This document shows, piece by piece, positions 33,340 through 44,667 of a DNA stretch of 64,000 nt (its first letter is position 1; each line of letters begins with the position of its first letter). A program made the translations under genes and the position numbers. Origin of the DNA: Rutstroemia sp. NJR-2017a BVV2. Lineage: Eukaryota > Ascomycota > Leotiomycetes > Helotiales > Rutstroemiaceae. The stretch covers positions 469,263 to 533,262 of the forward strand of contig NJPS01000042.1 of the NCBI GenBank assembly GCA_002946415.1. The letters are read 5' to 3'. The notes under the pieces were generated by a model. That model saw only the letters and a program-made list of their open reading frames with translations. It was not told the DNA's origin and ran no database searches.

Positions 33340-36089
33340 ATGCTTCCCTCACGCAAACGATCGAAACCCGACCCAAAGGTGGAACAGCAATGTACGACCC
33401 AGCCACAGGCACCTTCACAGGCACCTTTGCAGCCTGCGAAGAGTACACCGGAGCTGCGGCATATCGCATCGAAGACCGGCGCGCAACAGAATGACGACTC
33501 GGGCAAAAAGGTAAGATAAGATGTTTGTCTTAAGATCCCTTACTCTTCGTATTGTTATACTTGAGTACCCCTGAGAGCCCGCAACTAAATCTGCGGTGTA
33601 GCTACAACTTAAAGCCAGCTGGTATCGATCATGGCCAAGGAAGTCCACCGCCTCTACACAGGTTGCGAAAGAGACAATATTAGCCGATAAACCTTCGAAC
33701 GGTGATCTCACCGCAGATCTAAGTCGATTCGACCAGAGGAAATCCCCACAGCAAGGTGCATCAAGGCCACCGTCTATGTACCTTGGGAAGAGCAAGCCGG
33801 CGTCGGAAATAACATTAGGTGGAACGCTAGAAGGGGTCGAAGATCGTTCTATAAACAACAAGAAGGACCAGGATGAACCGCAGAATACAAATAGAATAGA
33901 AGCTTCTCCAAAGGCGCGATCGTTGAAGGAATCAGATACACCCAAGGAATCAACTATAACCTCTCCCAACGCGGAAATTTCTGAGCGACCGAGTACCTCA
34001 CAAGGCTGGCTTGGTTGGCTAAGTATGCCAACACAATCATCCAAAGATCCACTTTCCACGCAGGAACCGATGAAATCTGTACAAACAGCCGAACCAGTAC
34101 AAACTACCGCAGTTCCCTCTGCAGCCTCCAGCAATTCAGGCACTGTACAAACAGACGAATCGACGCAAATACCAAAGCAGCCTTTATCAGCATCCAGACC
34201 GTGGTTTAATTTGTGGCCCGCATCACAACCTACTGAGCATGGAGAAGCACCGAAAGATCAACCACTGCCACAAGTGGCTAATGACAATGAAGACCCTGCA
34301 TTGAAGGACACGGCAGACGCATCTAAATCTGCAGGAGATGCACCCAAACCTACTGGCGATGCACCTAAACCTGCAGGAACTGCTGCAACGAGTAAATCCA
34401 CGAGGCAATCTGGTGGGCCAAGCTGGGCATCGGCATTCTGGTATTCGGATACTTCCAAAAAAGATACTGGCCCTCCCGAGAATGAAAACAAAATCGAAAC
34501 TGGGGAGTTAGCAGTCTTTGGGCAGCAATCCCAAACTCAACCTACCCCGGCCGAGACTGTGTCGACTCCCGATAACAGTCCCACGCAAAGCGACAAGAAA
34601 GCGAAATCCGTCAAAAAGGGCAAGCCAAAGCCTCTGGAGATCGAGGACGTTTCACAGAAGACTTTGGTGGCACGACCAGACAGCCCTTCGAAGAAGTCCA
34701 TAACATCTCTTTCTCCGCCACCACCCAACCTCCTCCTGCCATCTGTACAAGGCACGTATCATTTGATGGAGAACCCATCAATTCTTCGGCAATTAACAAG
34801 ATTGATCATACGTGGTCGTGAAAAGCCTCTTAAGCACGTGTCGTTGTCCAAGGAAATCCCAACTATCAAAAATGCGGTTGCCATAGGGGTTCATGGTCTC
34901 TTTCCTGCGCCTCTCTTACGCAAGCTGATCGGCCAGCCTAGTGGTACTTCCATACGATTTGCGAACCATGCAGCAGCTGCTATCAGACGGTGGGCTGATG
35001 ATCATGGATCTCCTGATTGTGAAATTGAAAAGGTAGCTCTCGACGGCGAAGGCAAAATCTTTGAGAGAGTGGATAAACTTTGGAAATTGTTGACGAACTG
35101 GACTGATCGATTACGGCAAGCTGATTATATTATGGTTGCTGCGCATTCTCAGGGTGTTCCGGTCGCCTTGATGTTGGTTGCGAAATTGATAGAGGAAGGT
35201 ATAGTCACATCCGCTAGAATTGGCGTGTGCGCGATGGGTAAGTCATTCTCCTGCTCTTTCTTTGGTTGCCTCACTTACATGGCTCGATAGCTGGAGTTTC
35301 CTTGGGCCCCTTTGCAAGTCATCAGACCGGGTATCAAGCCGCCCTGTTCAATGAGACGATTACGGAGCTGTTCGAGTTTGCAAATTATGAGAGTGCTGTA
35401 GCGAAAAGATATGAACAGGCTCTACGGAGAGCACTCAAGTATGGTGTGAGAGTTGCATATTGTGCCAGTATCGACGACCAGCTCGTGTCAATTGAGGTAT
35501 ATAGCTTCTTACCCCCTCGCCATCCGCTAACTTACTGACGTTATTATCATAGTCTGCCATTTTCTCACCCGCGGAGCACCCTTATATATACAGAGCCGTC
35601 TTTGTGGATGGTCGCATTCATGCTCCAGACTTTATCGCTCACTTAGTTGGCTTTGCCTTGAAACTTCGTAATTTAGGCGTCTCCGACCATGGCCTTATCC
35701 GTGAGCTCTCTGCACCTCTTGCCGGCAGCCTCTACACTGGTGGGGGTCATTCTCGTCTTTATGATGACGACAATGTTTATGAGTAAGAACCCCTTTTATC
35801 TACACCCAAGCCATTACTAATGTTATTTAGCATGGCAATCGAACATTCCCTTGCCACCACTTCCGTCCCGGATGTCCCACTTTACATGTCTCAATACTCA
35901 CCACCAACAAACGCAAACCCTTACGTTTTACCTTGGATCATGCGGGGCGTCCTCGAAGAAGAGTTCGTCAAAACAGAGTTACACACTGAAGCGGTAGAGC
36001 TTCTAAAACAATTCGATGATTGGAAACCAAGTACCAAAGTTCTACAAGATGTCAAATACAGGTTAGAGGCCGTAAGGTCGAAATTATAG
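33340..36089 (+). CDS. YMC020-like alpha/beta-hydrolase-fold protein
   Basis: Large ascomycete protein with a C-terminal alpha/beta hydrolase (lipase-like) domain. Five exons: 33340-33510, 33602-35237, 35291-35496, 35553-35782, 35831-36089; 2502 bases, 833 residues, introns 48-91 bases. The second exon start is supported because it restores SWYRSWPRKSTASTQVAKE, which looks like the conserved tryptophan-containing motif of this family. A second such motif appears downstream as GWLGWLSM. Residues about 100-430 are disordered (Pro, Ser, Thr, Lys) with repeated DAPKPAGDAPKPTG-like units. The hydrolase part begins at about residue 470 with NAVAIGVHGLFPAPLLRKLI. It continues with the nucleophile elbow VAAHSQGVPVALML (Ala-His-Ser-Gln-Gly, first Gly replaced by Ala) and a candidate Asp-His region near CASIDDQLVSIES and GGGHSRLYDDDN. 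A membrane or lipid role is likely from the family, but no substrate is known to me. Confidence 0.85.
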
Positions 36090-36375
36090 GATGGACATGG
36101 CGTTATTTGAGACGAGATCTGGGAGGAGTTCAGAGATATGGGCTGTACAATAGGTATGGGATTTGCAATCATGGTTAGGAGCGGCGAATCTTTGTAATAT
36201 AGATCACACATGGCGAATTGGGACGGCTTAACATGGCATTGGATGGAAGCGTAGGCGTGGAGAGCCTTGGGCTGGTGTTTTGCTTTATTTATAGGCAGTG
36301 CGAGGCATGATACCCACATTAGATGTATATCGTGCGGATCAAGCAACCTATACCAAGCCAGTTTGGCTTTATATT

Positions 36376-37750
36376 TCATCTACTGCCTTGCGTTGACCTT
36401 TTCTGTCTGCCATCGTTGTGCAAAGTGACATTCCTGGCAAAATTACACAATGGCCAGAAGCTTCCTCCAAAATCCATGTCATACCTGCAACCTGCAATTA
36501 GCATTTGAAAAGTCTCGACTATATCAATGGTGATGACTTGGCTCTGCTCCTCTCTTCAGTGCCTCGCTGCGCATCACTCTGCCAACGCATTTCTAGAACG
36601 AGAAGTGGCATGCGAAATTAAAGCATTCTTACCAGTAGTTTACGGCAACACAAACTCCGTCGTCACCGCAACTTTGCCCTACCTTGTGATACCACAATGC
36701 TGGCAAATAAAGCATATCCCCTTTCTCCAGTGTAACCCGCACAGGTTGTGCTAGGTGCGAGTATTCCGTCGTTCTTTGCTCGGGTTCATCCGGATCCCAT
36801 GTCGCCACAGGAACTTGCGAGGGAGGTGTATCGAGCTGTATACCGAGTTTGGACGGATTGGAAGGAGAGCGAGCATAGGTAGCTGATGGTAATGGAACCT
36901 CGTTTATGCAGGAGTGAAAGAGAGGCGGAAGAAGAGTAAAGTGCTTGCGTCCTAAGATCTGAACATAAATATTCTGGTAGGGGTCCTTGTGTAAGGAAGT
37001 GACGGAGTGTGAATTGCCTATCCACTGGTTCATGTGTAAGAGTTGCAGGCTGGATTATATTGAGGATGGAGCTCACTAGGTTGATGGCATCTGGCTCTTG
37101 TTCAAGCGCGATCCTTGCGAAAGAGATGTCCTTCTCGACGTCGCAAAATAGCGAGGAGTACTCGTTGCGGAGGTTATCGTTCTCTATTTGATGCTATGAG
37201 ATTGTATACGAGATTGAAACGACCTCAAAGCTAAAAGGCTCTGGATAATACACACGTGTTTGGGCATATCGGACTTCCTCATCCGTTGTTCGCCCGTCGC
37301 GCTCCTGATGAGCAACATAGTCAACGAACTCCGAAAATGGTTGCATTTCCTCCCAGGGCTTGATGAAAATCATACCCCCATCATCGTTGGTCGTGGGTGC
37401 ATCCGCATTGCCGCGAGGGGTCACTGCTATATTTACGGGACGTGACGAAAGTGTGGACTTTAGGTGAGAAAGCGACCATGTAGACGTTGCTTGCCACTAC
37501 AGCGCAGTTAGCGGATTGCGATACACTTGAGACTGAGATCATATGTTCAATGTACAAATCAACCTTACTTGTTGGTTGGACTCACATCTGAAGCAAAGTC
37601 TCGTACGACGAAGGGTCGATTCAAGGCAACGAATCGCATGAACTCAAGAGCCGATGGTGGTTCGTCCAAGACTGTTATGGTAGAGGAATTCAGTTCATTA
37701 TAAGTCATCAACAACTCTCTTATAGGGTCCACTTGACTGCTTTCGGTCAT
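36376..37750 (-). CDS. JmjC-domain oxygenase, JMJD7-like
   Basis: Fe(II)/2-oxoglutarate oxygenase of the small cupin-type JmjC group. Human JMJD7 hydroxylates a lysine in DRG GTPases. Five exons on the minus strand: 37750-37586, 37496-37256, 37183-37077, 37024-36633, 36484-36376; 1014 bases, 337 residues, matching JMJD7 (about 315-345). Landmarks are RPFVVRDFASD then WQATSTWSL across intron 1, YAQTQNDNLRNEYSSLF created by intron 2, and NLWIGNSHSVTSLHKDPYQN created by intron 3, which carries the iron-binding His-x-Asp (HKD). Then come VQILGRKHFTLLPP, the distal histidine in LPALWYHKVGQ, and NYW-YDMDFGGSFW after intron 4. Each splice choice is supported because it rebuilds a family motif. The gene converges on the hydrolase gene with 286 bases between stops. 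The last 30 residues are variable. Confidence 0.92.
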
Positions 37751-37911
37751 TTTGAATACTGATCATAATTTAATGGCTTTGGAAAAGTCTTCACGGAGTT
37801 CTTGAAGTGCGTAAAGCGGGCTTTTTTGGCGTGGAGAACAAAATTTCGCCCTAACCTCAGCACAACTTTACAAGCCAAAGGGGTGACACCCAGAATACAT
37901 TTGCTTAAAGC

Positions 37912-38210
37912 ATGCTATCTGACGATAGGTTACCCGCCTTAATAGACCAAGCAGAGAAGATGATGCAGAAACAAGTGAGTACAAGCTGTACAGTCTTACG
38001 ATCAATTGATAGCGCTATGATCTCGACTTCATCTTACTATGTACATTTCCTTCGTCATCTTGCTATACCTTAGAGAACCTCCCTGTTGCTCCAGCACTTC
38101 TATACGAAGTATATCTTATATTAGAACGATCTTCCTATAACTCCAGTGACTATGGAATACAAACCCTGGGTATACCCTTGACTCCAAACGAACGATGCAA
38201 TTACCGGTAA
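37912..38210 (+). CDS. Candidate small gene, 86 residues, unknown
   Basis: A possible short gene between jmjC (minus) and cdt2 (minus). Exon 37912-37974 begins with ATG and encodes MLSDDRLPALIDQAEKMMQK plus Gln. A GTGAGT donor and a TAG acceptor at 38011-38012 then join it, phase 0, to 38013-38210. The second exon reads RYDLDFILLCTFPSSSCYTL and continues ENLPVAPALLYEVYLILERS to a stop at 38208. The amphipathic first helix and hydrophobic-charged second part look protein-like, and codon use is ordinary. Against it: the intron would be only 38 bases, the product matches nothing I recognise, and the exon also has a possible GTAAAT donor at 38207 that could lead to a third exon reaching into the cdt2 3' end. 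I treat it as plausible, not established. Confidence 0.4.
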
Positions 38211-38317
38211 ATGTTCACCTTTCTATCCTCTCTCTACCAATCATATTCTTCGCAAACCAGTCAACTCTTAACACAAAAAGACATTTGGTGTAGCCGGGAC
38301 TGCACAATTCCAAACTC

Positions 38318-40535
38318 CTACTCATCAAGATCATAATCCTCCCCAACATCTGCCCATCCACAACGCCATCTCCTGCCTTCGGCTTCACCGCCCAACCTTA
38401 GATCTTTGGCATCTCCGCCCTCTCTCCAACACCTGACATCCCATTCGTCATCCGCACAGATTAATTCCCCATTACTAGTCCAGCTCAATGCACTGACCTC
38501 CTTTCCATGGCCCCTCACCAATGCGGTACCACAGGTGTAGATTGGAATTGCATCTCCTCCGAGATTACCTCTCTTGCTTTCCCAAATTTCTGGTTGAAAT
38601 CCCCCAGATCCCGGTGACTGGTTGGACACAAGTGCTCGAGAAGTAGACTGGTCCGGAAAGTTACCCGAACGTATGCCTGAGTTTGCTTTGGTACTGAGAT
38701 AGCGTTCATCGGTCGGGAATAAGACAGGGGTGCCATCGTTGCTGCCAACAGCCAATAACTCCGTGTGACCATTGAGAGGCCTGCGAATAGCCGATTTTAT
38801 ATAGAAGGTAGAGACATGCAAAGAAGGGTTTCGAAACCCATAAAGTGGCCCTGAGCCCTCCAAAGTTGGACGTTGCGCGCACCTCTTCCTACCATCTGTG
38901 GGCTCTAATTCAGGAGCACGACCCAGAATCAAATGAGATGTAGAATAAGCGTACACGGTGCTATCTTTACAAACACTGTAGAATCTGCTCCCATCATGGC
39001 CTATACTAAGGGAAGTGATCCCAAAAGGCCGATTCCCGATGTGGGTGGGAGGTGGCGCTGTGCAGGCGACTGGCTGAATATTCTTACGCTTAATAGATGG
39101 ATTGCGAATATCCCATAGCTTAACGATAGAGTCAGTCTCTGAAGCCGTAAGTAAGAGGTGCTCTCGACCAGGTGGTAAGAAGTGAATGGCAGTAACGGAT
39201 ATTCCGCTTCTTCCCGGGCCATCCTCGCTGAAACGCGAGGTCTGCTTGTTGCGTAAAGGATGGTGCGCATTGATTATACTGTTGATGTTGCCACAGGCAG
39301 TCGGATTGCAGACTTGATCGGTTAACTTCTGCATGTCGAGAACAGCACCGTCATCCCCTTTACACCTGAGATCCCATAATTGAACACAGCCATCTCTGCC
39401 AGAAGTAGCTAGGATATTTTTGTTATTGGCTCCTGGCTGGAATCTCACTTGCTTCAATGTGGCCGTGTGACCAGAGAGAATGGACAATGTTGTCTGCGTA
39501 GTCATATCGGTAACCTTTGCCGATTGGTCTCCAGATCCCGTGGCAAGTAAGGAGTCATCTTCGGAAAGATCGAGGTCAATGATCGCATTTTTGTGAATTC
39601 GCCAACCAAGATACGGTGTGCTAAACGAAGGCTTTCCTTCCCTTTCGGATTCCACAAGACGAATGCGTCCCTCATCATCACCGATAGCCACAAGTGAATT
39701 TGCTTTGAGGAGTCAGCGTACGCACAAGCTAGGAGCACGCATCCTGAGGGGCTTACTATGAAGTCCAGAGTTGCAAAATGGAATACTATCTCTATCGCCC
39801 CTTAAGCTCCTTGAATGGTGCACATCTTCTGGTCTACTATAAAAGGAAGCAGTCTCATCGCGCCAATCTGGAGTTCTATTAGCAAAGGTAAGTAGTAAAT
39901 TGCAGTAGAAAGGGTATAATACCATTGACAGGATATGCGAGATTTGGCTGTCTAGATCTATGGATACCCAGACTCGACTGTAGTAATTTGGCACTAAAAC
40001 CACGGTTCTCCAAAGGAGTTATACGCTTGGTCGGCTTTTCGTGCTGATTAGTACGCTTGCCTGCCCCAATATCCTCAAGAGCTTGCACTTTTACATCGGG
40101 AAATGGTGAGATGGAGAAATCGTCAAGCATTTGTCCAGTACGGCGTTTGGCTAGATTTCCTGAGCATGCTTCATCCAATTCTGAATCGCCTGTGGCTCGT
40201 TTCCTTCTCTTGAATTCTCTTGGTGTTGAAGGACTTTCATTCTCTTCACCGTCCGCTTCCAATATCTTAGAACACTTCAGAGGACTCGATTGTGTAGACT
40301 GGCGGTTGTTGACGATGGCCTTTAGTGCTCGACCAGAGGGTGAAGACATGGATGCCCCTCGTTGAGCATCGAAAAATCGACTGAATCTTCTCGGCGTAAT
40401 TGAGGGTTGGCGACGCTCTTTCCTAGAAGCTCGGGATTTCGGGGAAGTATGGGTAGGAAGCTGTGGAGATAAAACCTCATCTTGGGATGATAGAGCATCC
40501 ATTTGCTCAGACGGCATTGGTGAAGACATCATCAT
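38318..40535 (-). CDS. CDT2: Cdt2 (DTL-like) WD40 substrate receptor of CRL4
   Basis: WD40 protein that brings PCNA-bound substrates (Cdt1, Spd1/Set8-type) to the Cul4-Ddb1 ubiquitin ligase in S phase and after DNA damage. Three exons on the minus strand: 40535-39923, 39867-39757, 39702-38318; 2109 bases, 702 residues. The N-terminus is basic and Ser/Pro-rich (about 200 residues). The propeller starts around GLH-T-NSLVAIGDDEGRIRL and continues through HKNAIIDLDLSEDDSLLATG, SGHTATLKQVRFQPGANN, ATSGRDGCVQLWDLR, LLTASETDSIVKLWDIR and VSALSWTSNGELICADDEW. Two blades end in Trp-Asp-x-Arg (WDLR, WDIR), the motif of Ddb1-binding WD40 receptors. Introns of 55-56 bases are placed so the propeller is continuous. 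I took the first of three consecutive ATGs; the frame is open further upstream, almost to the spb1 start, which is unlikely to be coding. Identity as Cdt2 is inferred from architecture. Confidence 0.85.
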
Positions 40536-40672
40536 GTGGACCAGGGGGGTAGCATCCGATATCTCATTTGGAGACAACAGCCAAGACGTATAAGTGACGA
40601 CAGATTGTAGCCTGGTATTCTGAAGAGCTGGAAACGTCAAAGGCGTACAGTAAAGACTTTCGAGCACCAAAA

Positions 40673-40681
40673 AACGCGAAC
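40673..40681. promoter_or_regulatory. MluI-cell-cycle-box-like site (AACGCGAA)
   Basis: The sequence AAACGCGAAC contains ACGCG with flanking A's, the core of the MBF/SBF cell-cycle box. It lies in the 400-base divergent promoter between cdt2 and spb1, 138 bases upstream of the chosen cdt2 start. Cell-cycle (G1/S) control would fit the role of Cdt2, but a single short site is weak evidence. Confidence 0.3.
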
Positions 40682-40935
40682 TTTCATAATTCTCGCGTGC
40701 CACCACTTTAAATTTGATCCGTGCTCGCGTTCGAGGCGTTCGTGGCGTTCTTGCAGGAAGCACGGCGTGCACGGATAATTTTACGGAGCTTATCAGCTTA
40801 TCACGTGGAGATAACTTTTTCTTTTCGCAAAATACTCGTAGTAAAAAATCTCCGTGCTGAGGGCGATAAAATATTCTTCGAGGTCTGCAGACAGTACATA
40901 CCATCGATACCGTGTCATTCAATTGACCTTGCACA

Positions 40936-43548
40936 ATGGGTATTCAGAAGAAACATGGAAAAGGTCGGCTGGACAAGTGGTATAAGTTGGCTAAAGAAAA
41001 GGGTTACCGCGCCAGAGCCGCCTTCAAATTGATTCAACTGAACAAAAAGTATGGATTTTTGGAGAAGAGCAAGGTTTTGTTAGATCTTTGCGCCGCACCT
41101 GGTGTAAGTTCTAATTTGTTCTTGATACTCTGGACATATCTCTAATACAGTTGCAGTCATGGTGCCAGGTCGCAGCAGAGACTATGCCAGCAAGCAGTCT
41201 TATTGTTGGTGTAGATCTGTCTCCCATCAAAGCAATCCCTCGAGTTATTACTTTCCAGAGCGATATTACTACGGAAAAATGCCGCGCTACGATTCGATCG
41301 CATCTCAAGACTTGGAAGGCAGATACAGTTTTGCATGATGGTGCACCAAATGTCGGTACTGCTTGGGTTCAGGACTCTTTTAACCAGGCTGAACTAGCTC
41401 TCCAATCGATGAAACTTGCTACAGAATTTCTTGCAGAGGGTGGTACTTTCGTGACGAAGGTCTTTAGATCCAAAGACTATAACAGTCTGCTCTGGGTTTT
41501 CAACCAACTATTCACCAAGGTCGAAGCAACCAAGCCTCCTTCGTCCAGGAATGTCTCTGCGGAAATTTTCGTTGTATGTCAAGGATTCAAAGCACCAAAG
41601 CGCATCGATCCAAAGTTCCTTGACCCTCGATCAGTCTTTGCTGAGCTTTCTGATCCTACGCCAAATAACGAAGCTAAAGTCTTCAACCCTGAGGTCAAGA
41701 AGAGAAAGAGAGATGGTTATGAGGATGGAAACATGACACAGTTCAAGGAAATTCCCGCGAGCGAGTTCATTCAGACAACAGACCCTATCGCGATACTTGG
41801 TAGCATGAATAGGCTGAGTTTCGAGCAGCCTCCAAACGGCGATGTAGCCCTCGCAGCTCTAGATAAACTTCCAGAGACCACCAAGGAAATCCGGGATTGT
41901 TGTGCCGACTTGAGAGTACTTGGACGGAAAGAATTTCGAAATCTCCTTCGATGGCGATTAAAGGTGCGAGAAAAGTTTGGGTTTGCCTCTAAGAAAACAA
42001 CAAAGCAGGAACCAGAGGAAGTCGCTGAGGTGGAAGATATGGATGAAGAATTAAAGATTCAAGAGGAACTGCAAGCTCTCAGTGAGAAGGAGAGTGCCCG
42101 CAAGAAGCGTGAAAAGAGGAAGGAAAACGAAAAGAAGCAGAGAGAGATTGTACGATTGCAATTACACATGACAGCGCCAACAGATATCGGATTGGAACAA
42201 GCTGGTCCGAATGGCGAAGGAGCTATGTTTGGGCTCAAATCGATCGACAAGTCAGGTGCCGCAGACAAGATTGCGAGAGGAAAGATGGCTATCTTGAAAG
42301 AGTCAGATAAAAAGGATCATGACAGCGGGGTCGGCTCTGAAGAAACTGATGAGAGTGATGATGAGCAGGATCGCCTTGATAGAGAGTTGGATTCTATGTA
42401 CGAACAGTATCAGGAACGAAAGTCCGATGCCGACGCAAAATTCCGTGCCAAGAAGGCTAGAAAGGAACATGAAGATGGCGACTGGGAAGGATTTTCGGCC
42501 GGGGAAAATCAAAGTGATGACGAGGATTTGGAGGAAGACAGCAGTGACGAAGATGAGGCCGCCCAAGATGAGGATGGCTCAAAACAATCTCTCCTCACCG
42601 ATTTGGATCGATCTGGCAAGAAAGCTGGTGGGTTATCGAAAAGAGCGTCACAGTTCTTTGATCAGGACATTTTCAAAGACATTGGAGGTATACCGGAAGA
42701 GGAGTCCGAGGAGGAAGCAGAAGAAGATGACAAAGATATTCAAGCAAATCTAGATGAGCTTGACCAAATCATGAAAGACAGAGACGCCGAAACCATAGCT
42801 GACAATGCATCCAAAGAAGGCGCCGACGAGACTCTAGCACAAGAAGATAGTAGCGATGATGAGGATGGATTTGAGATTGTAAAGCATAGAAACGGCGAAA
42901 CACAGTGGGAGGATGAGGAGCCAAGGAGAGACGGGAGATTAGGTATTAACATCTACTATGCACCTGGTATCTTTGTCTTACTAACGCTCAATAGATATCG
43001 ACATCATCACAGCTGAGGCCATGACTCTCGCTCAGCAAATTGCAACTGGTCAAAAATCAATGTATGATCTCGCGGACGAGGGCTTCAACAAATACGCTTT
43101 CAAGGATAGGGACGGCCTACCGGACTGGTTCCTCGACGATGAAAAGAAGCACGACAAGCCTCATCGCCCGATCTCCGCAGCCGCAGCTGCGGCCATCAAA
43201 GAAAAACTGCGGGCTCTAAATGCTCGTCCCATCAAGAAGGTTCGCGAAGCCAAAGACAGAAAGAAGTTCAAGGCCGCACAGAGACTAGAGAAATTAAGGA
43301 AGAAGAGTGCATTGCTAGCTGATGAGGAGGGGATGACGGAGAAGGAGAAGGCGAATAGCATAGCGAAGCTTATGAGCAAGGCTGCCAAGAAGAAACCAAA
43401 ACAGAGTGTCAAGGTTGTCGTTGCCAGAGGTGGTAACCGGGGAATATCCGGGCGACCAAGGGGTGTCAAGGGCAAATATAAGATTGTAGATGCAAGATTA
43501 AAGAAGGATGTAAGGGGTGAGAAGAGAGCAGCTAAAAAGAGAAAGTGA
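40936..43548 (+). CDS. SPB1: Spb1, 25S rRNA 2'-O-methyltransferase
   Basis: Nucleolar AdoMet-dependent methyltransferase of the FtsJ/RrmJ family that modifies 25S rRNA in the A-loop region and is needed for 60S assembly. Three exons: 40936-41103, 41157-42942, 42995-43548; 2508 bases, 835 residues, introns 52-53 bases. The N-terminus [20 protein letters not shown] is diagnostic. The RrmJ catalytic tetrad region follows: [10 protein letters not shown], motif [18 protein letters not shown] (restored by intron 1), [19 protein letters not shown] and [14 protein letters not shown]. Lys-Asp-Lys-Glu candidates are Lys37-area, Asp in LHDGAP, Lys in VTKVF and Glu in [10 protein letters not shown]. The long C-terminal part is charged and coiled ([20 protein letters not shown], acidic [14 protein letters not shown]) and ends in the Spb1-specific C-terminal domain ([38 protein letters not shown]). 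It is divergent from cdt2. Confidence 0.96.
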
Positions 43549-43718
43549 TTAATCGTCGGCATTATAATATACTTCTACGAAAAGTATTGCTTTCCAATTG
43601 GTTCAAGCGAAGTGTCCACCCCAAGTAAAGTATCTATTTGAGAATTACTGAAAATTATAAGAATTATTTAATCTCATGCTGGCATGATTCAAGCATTAAG
43701 TGTAGCACCCACGATTAT

Positions 43719-43760
43719 CTTCTACCTTCTACCTTCTACCTTCTACCTTCTACCTTCTAG
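43719..43760. repeat. 7-base tandem repeat (CTTCTAC)x6
   Basis: Six uninterrupted CTTCTAC units, the last ending in G instead of C. Read directly. It lies downstream of spb1 in a non-coding region. Confidence 0.9.
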
Positions 43761-43821
43761 CTCTCAACTCCTAGCTGCCCGTACGCCCGGCTCCTAGGTC
43801 CCAGCGGCCTTCCCAGCTCCC

Positions 43822-43870
43822 AGCGCCGACGTACAGGCGCCGACGTAAACAAAGCTCAGCGCCGATATAA
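43822..43870. repeat. Short direct repeats GCGCCGAYRTA
   Basis: Three copies of a GC-rich word: GCGCCGACGTA, GCGCCGACGTA and GCGCCGATATA, spaced 15 and about 22 bases apart. The first two are identical, the third differs by two transitions. Possibly tandem binding sites upstream of the acetyltransferase gene. Confidence 0.6.
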
Positions 43871-44073
43871 ACGAGCCCTAAGAAAAGGCCAAGTCATCAT
43901 ACTTAGGTAATACACTCCCAACTCCCTTACACTGAATACTACCCCGCTTGTTACAAATAATAAAAGTTTGTTTAATCGCTCTCAAGGATAAAACCTTAGC
44001 ACAACAATAACCATTTTATATACAGAATTTTTCAAATCACCTTCTATATTCTTGTTACCAGCCCAGAGTCCCA

Positions 44074-44667
44074 ATGGAAACTATTGATCTTAATTTCTAC
44101 CTTGAAACCCCACGCCTCGTTCTAAGTTATTTTGATCCAAACAATCAAAAACACCATGCTTTTCTGGTCACCCTTTACAACAGTCCGCTGTTCATTAGCA
44201 GCGAAGGACAAACGGAGATCGTGAATGTAGAGAAGGCTCGAGAGAGGATCAGCAATCGTTTCATAGCAGAACACGAACAAAACGGATATGGGCAATTCTT
44301 GGTTTCTGTCAAGACTTCACTAAGTACACCATTTTCAGAAGCAATTCCAATTGGTTCTGTTGGTTTGACGAAAAGTCTTGACGATGGAGCATTCGATATA
44401 CCCGACATTGGATTCGCCATGATTCCGGAGATGAATGGTATGGGTTATGCCACAGAGAGCGCGCAGTGTTTCTTGGACTATGTTCACAGAAAACAAGGAC
44501 TTGATATTGTATTTGGAATAGTAGGGGGAAAGGATAACAGGGCAAGCTGCAGAGTGATGGAGAAACTTGGTATGAAGGATTTGGGAGTTCAGAGCTTGCA
44601 TAATGATCCGGCAAGAGTTTTTGTTTCGTCTAGATTCAAAGATCTTAAAAAATATAAATTCAAGTAA
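44074..44667 (+). CDS. GNAT-family N-acetyltransferase (RimJ/RimL-type)
   Basis: Single-exon gene of 197 residues with a complete GNAT fold of the Acetyltransf_3 type. Visible are the first strand ETPRLVLSYFDPNN, the central strand QFLVSVK, IPIGSVGLTKS, and DIGFAMIPEMNGMGYATESA, where Asn-Gly-Met-Gly-Tyr-Ala is the acetyl-CoA pyrophosphate loop (motif A, Gln/Arg-x-x-Gly-x-Gly/Ala). DIVFGIVGGKDNRASCRVME and KLGMKDLG form the last helix-strand pair. The substrate is unknown; fungal proteins of this type acetylate small molecules or N-termini. The gene is the last one before the AT-rich transposon block. Its final codons (RFKDLKKYKFK) are strikingly AT-rich, and the AT block starts right after the stop, so mutation may have leaked into its 3' end. 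The frame is nonetheless intact. Confidence 0.9.
   Translation: METIDLNFYLETPRLVLSYFDPNNQKHHAFLVTLYNSPLFISSEGQTEIVNVEKARERISNRFIAEHEQNGYGQFLVSVKTSLSTPFSEAIPIGSVGLTKSLDDGAFDIPDIGFAMIPEMNGMGYATESAQCFLDYVHRKQGLDIVFGIVGGKDNRASCRVMEKLGMKDLGVQSLHNDPARVFVSSRFKDLKKYKFK

Larger units (their letters stand above)
43549..44073. other. Intergenic region with minisatellites
   Basis: 525 bases between spb1 and the acetyltransferase gene, both on the plus strand. It contains the CTTCTAC array at 43719-43760 and repeated GCGCCGACGTA-like words at about 43822-43870. The rest is AT-richer leader sequence for the downstream gene. Confidence 0.5.

Noticed and set aside
43719..43760. CRISPR-like array
   Set aside because: Seven-base head-to-tail units without spacers; a simple minisatellite in a eukaryote.
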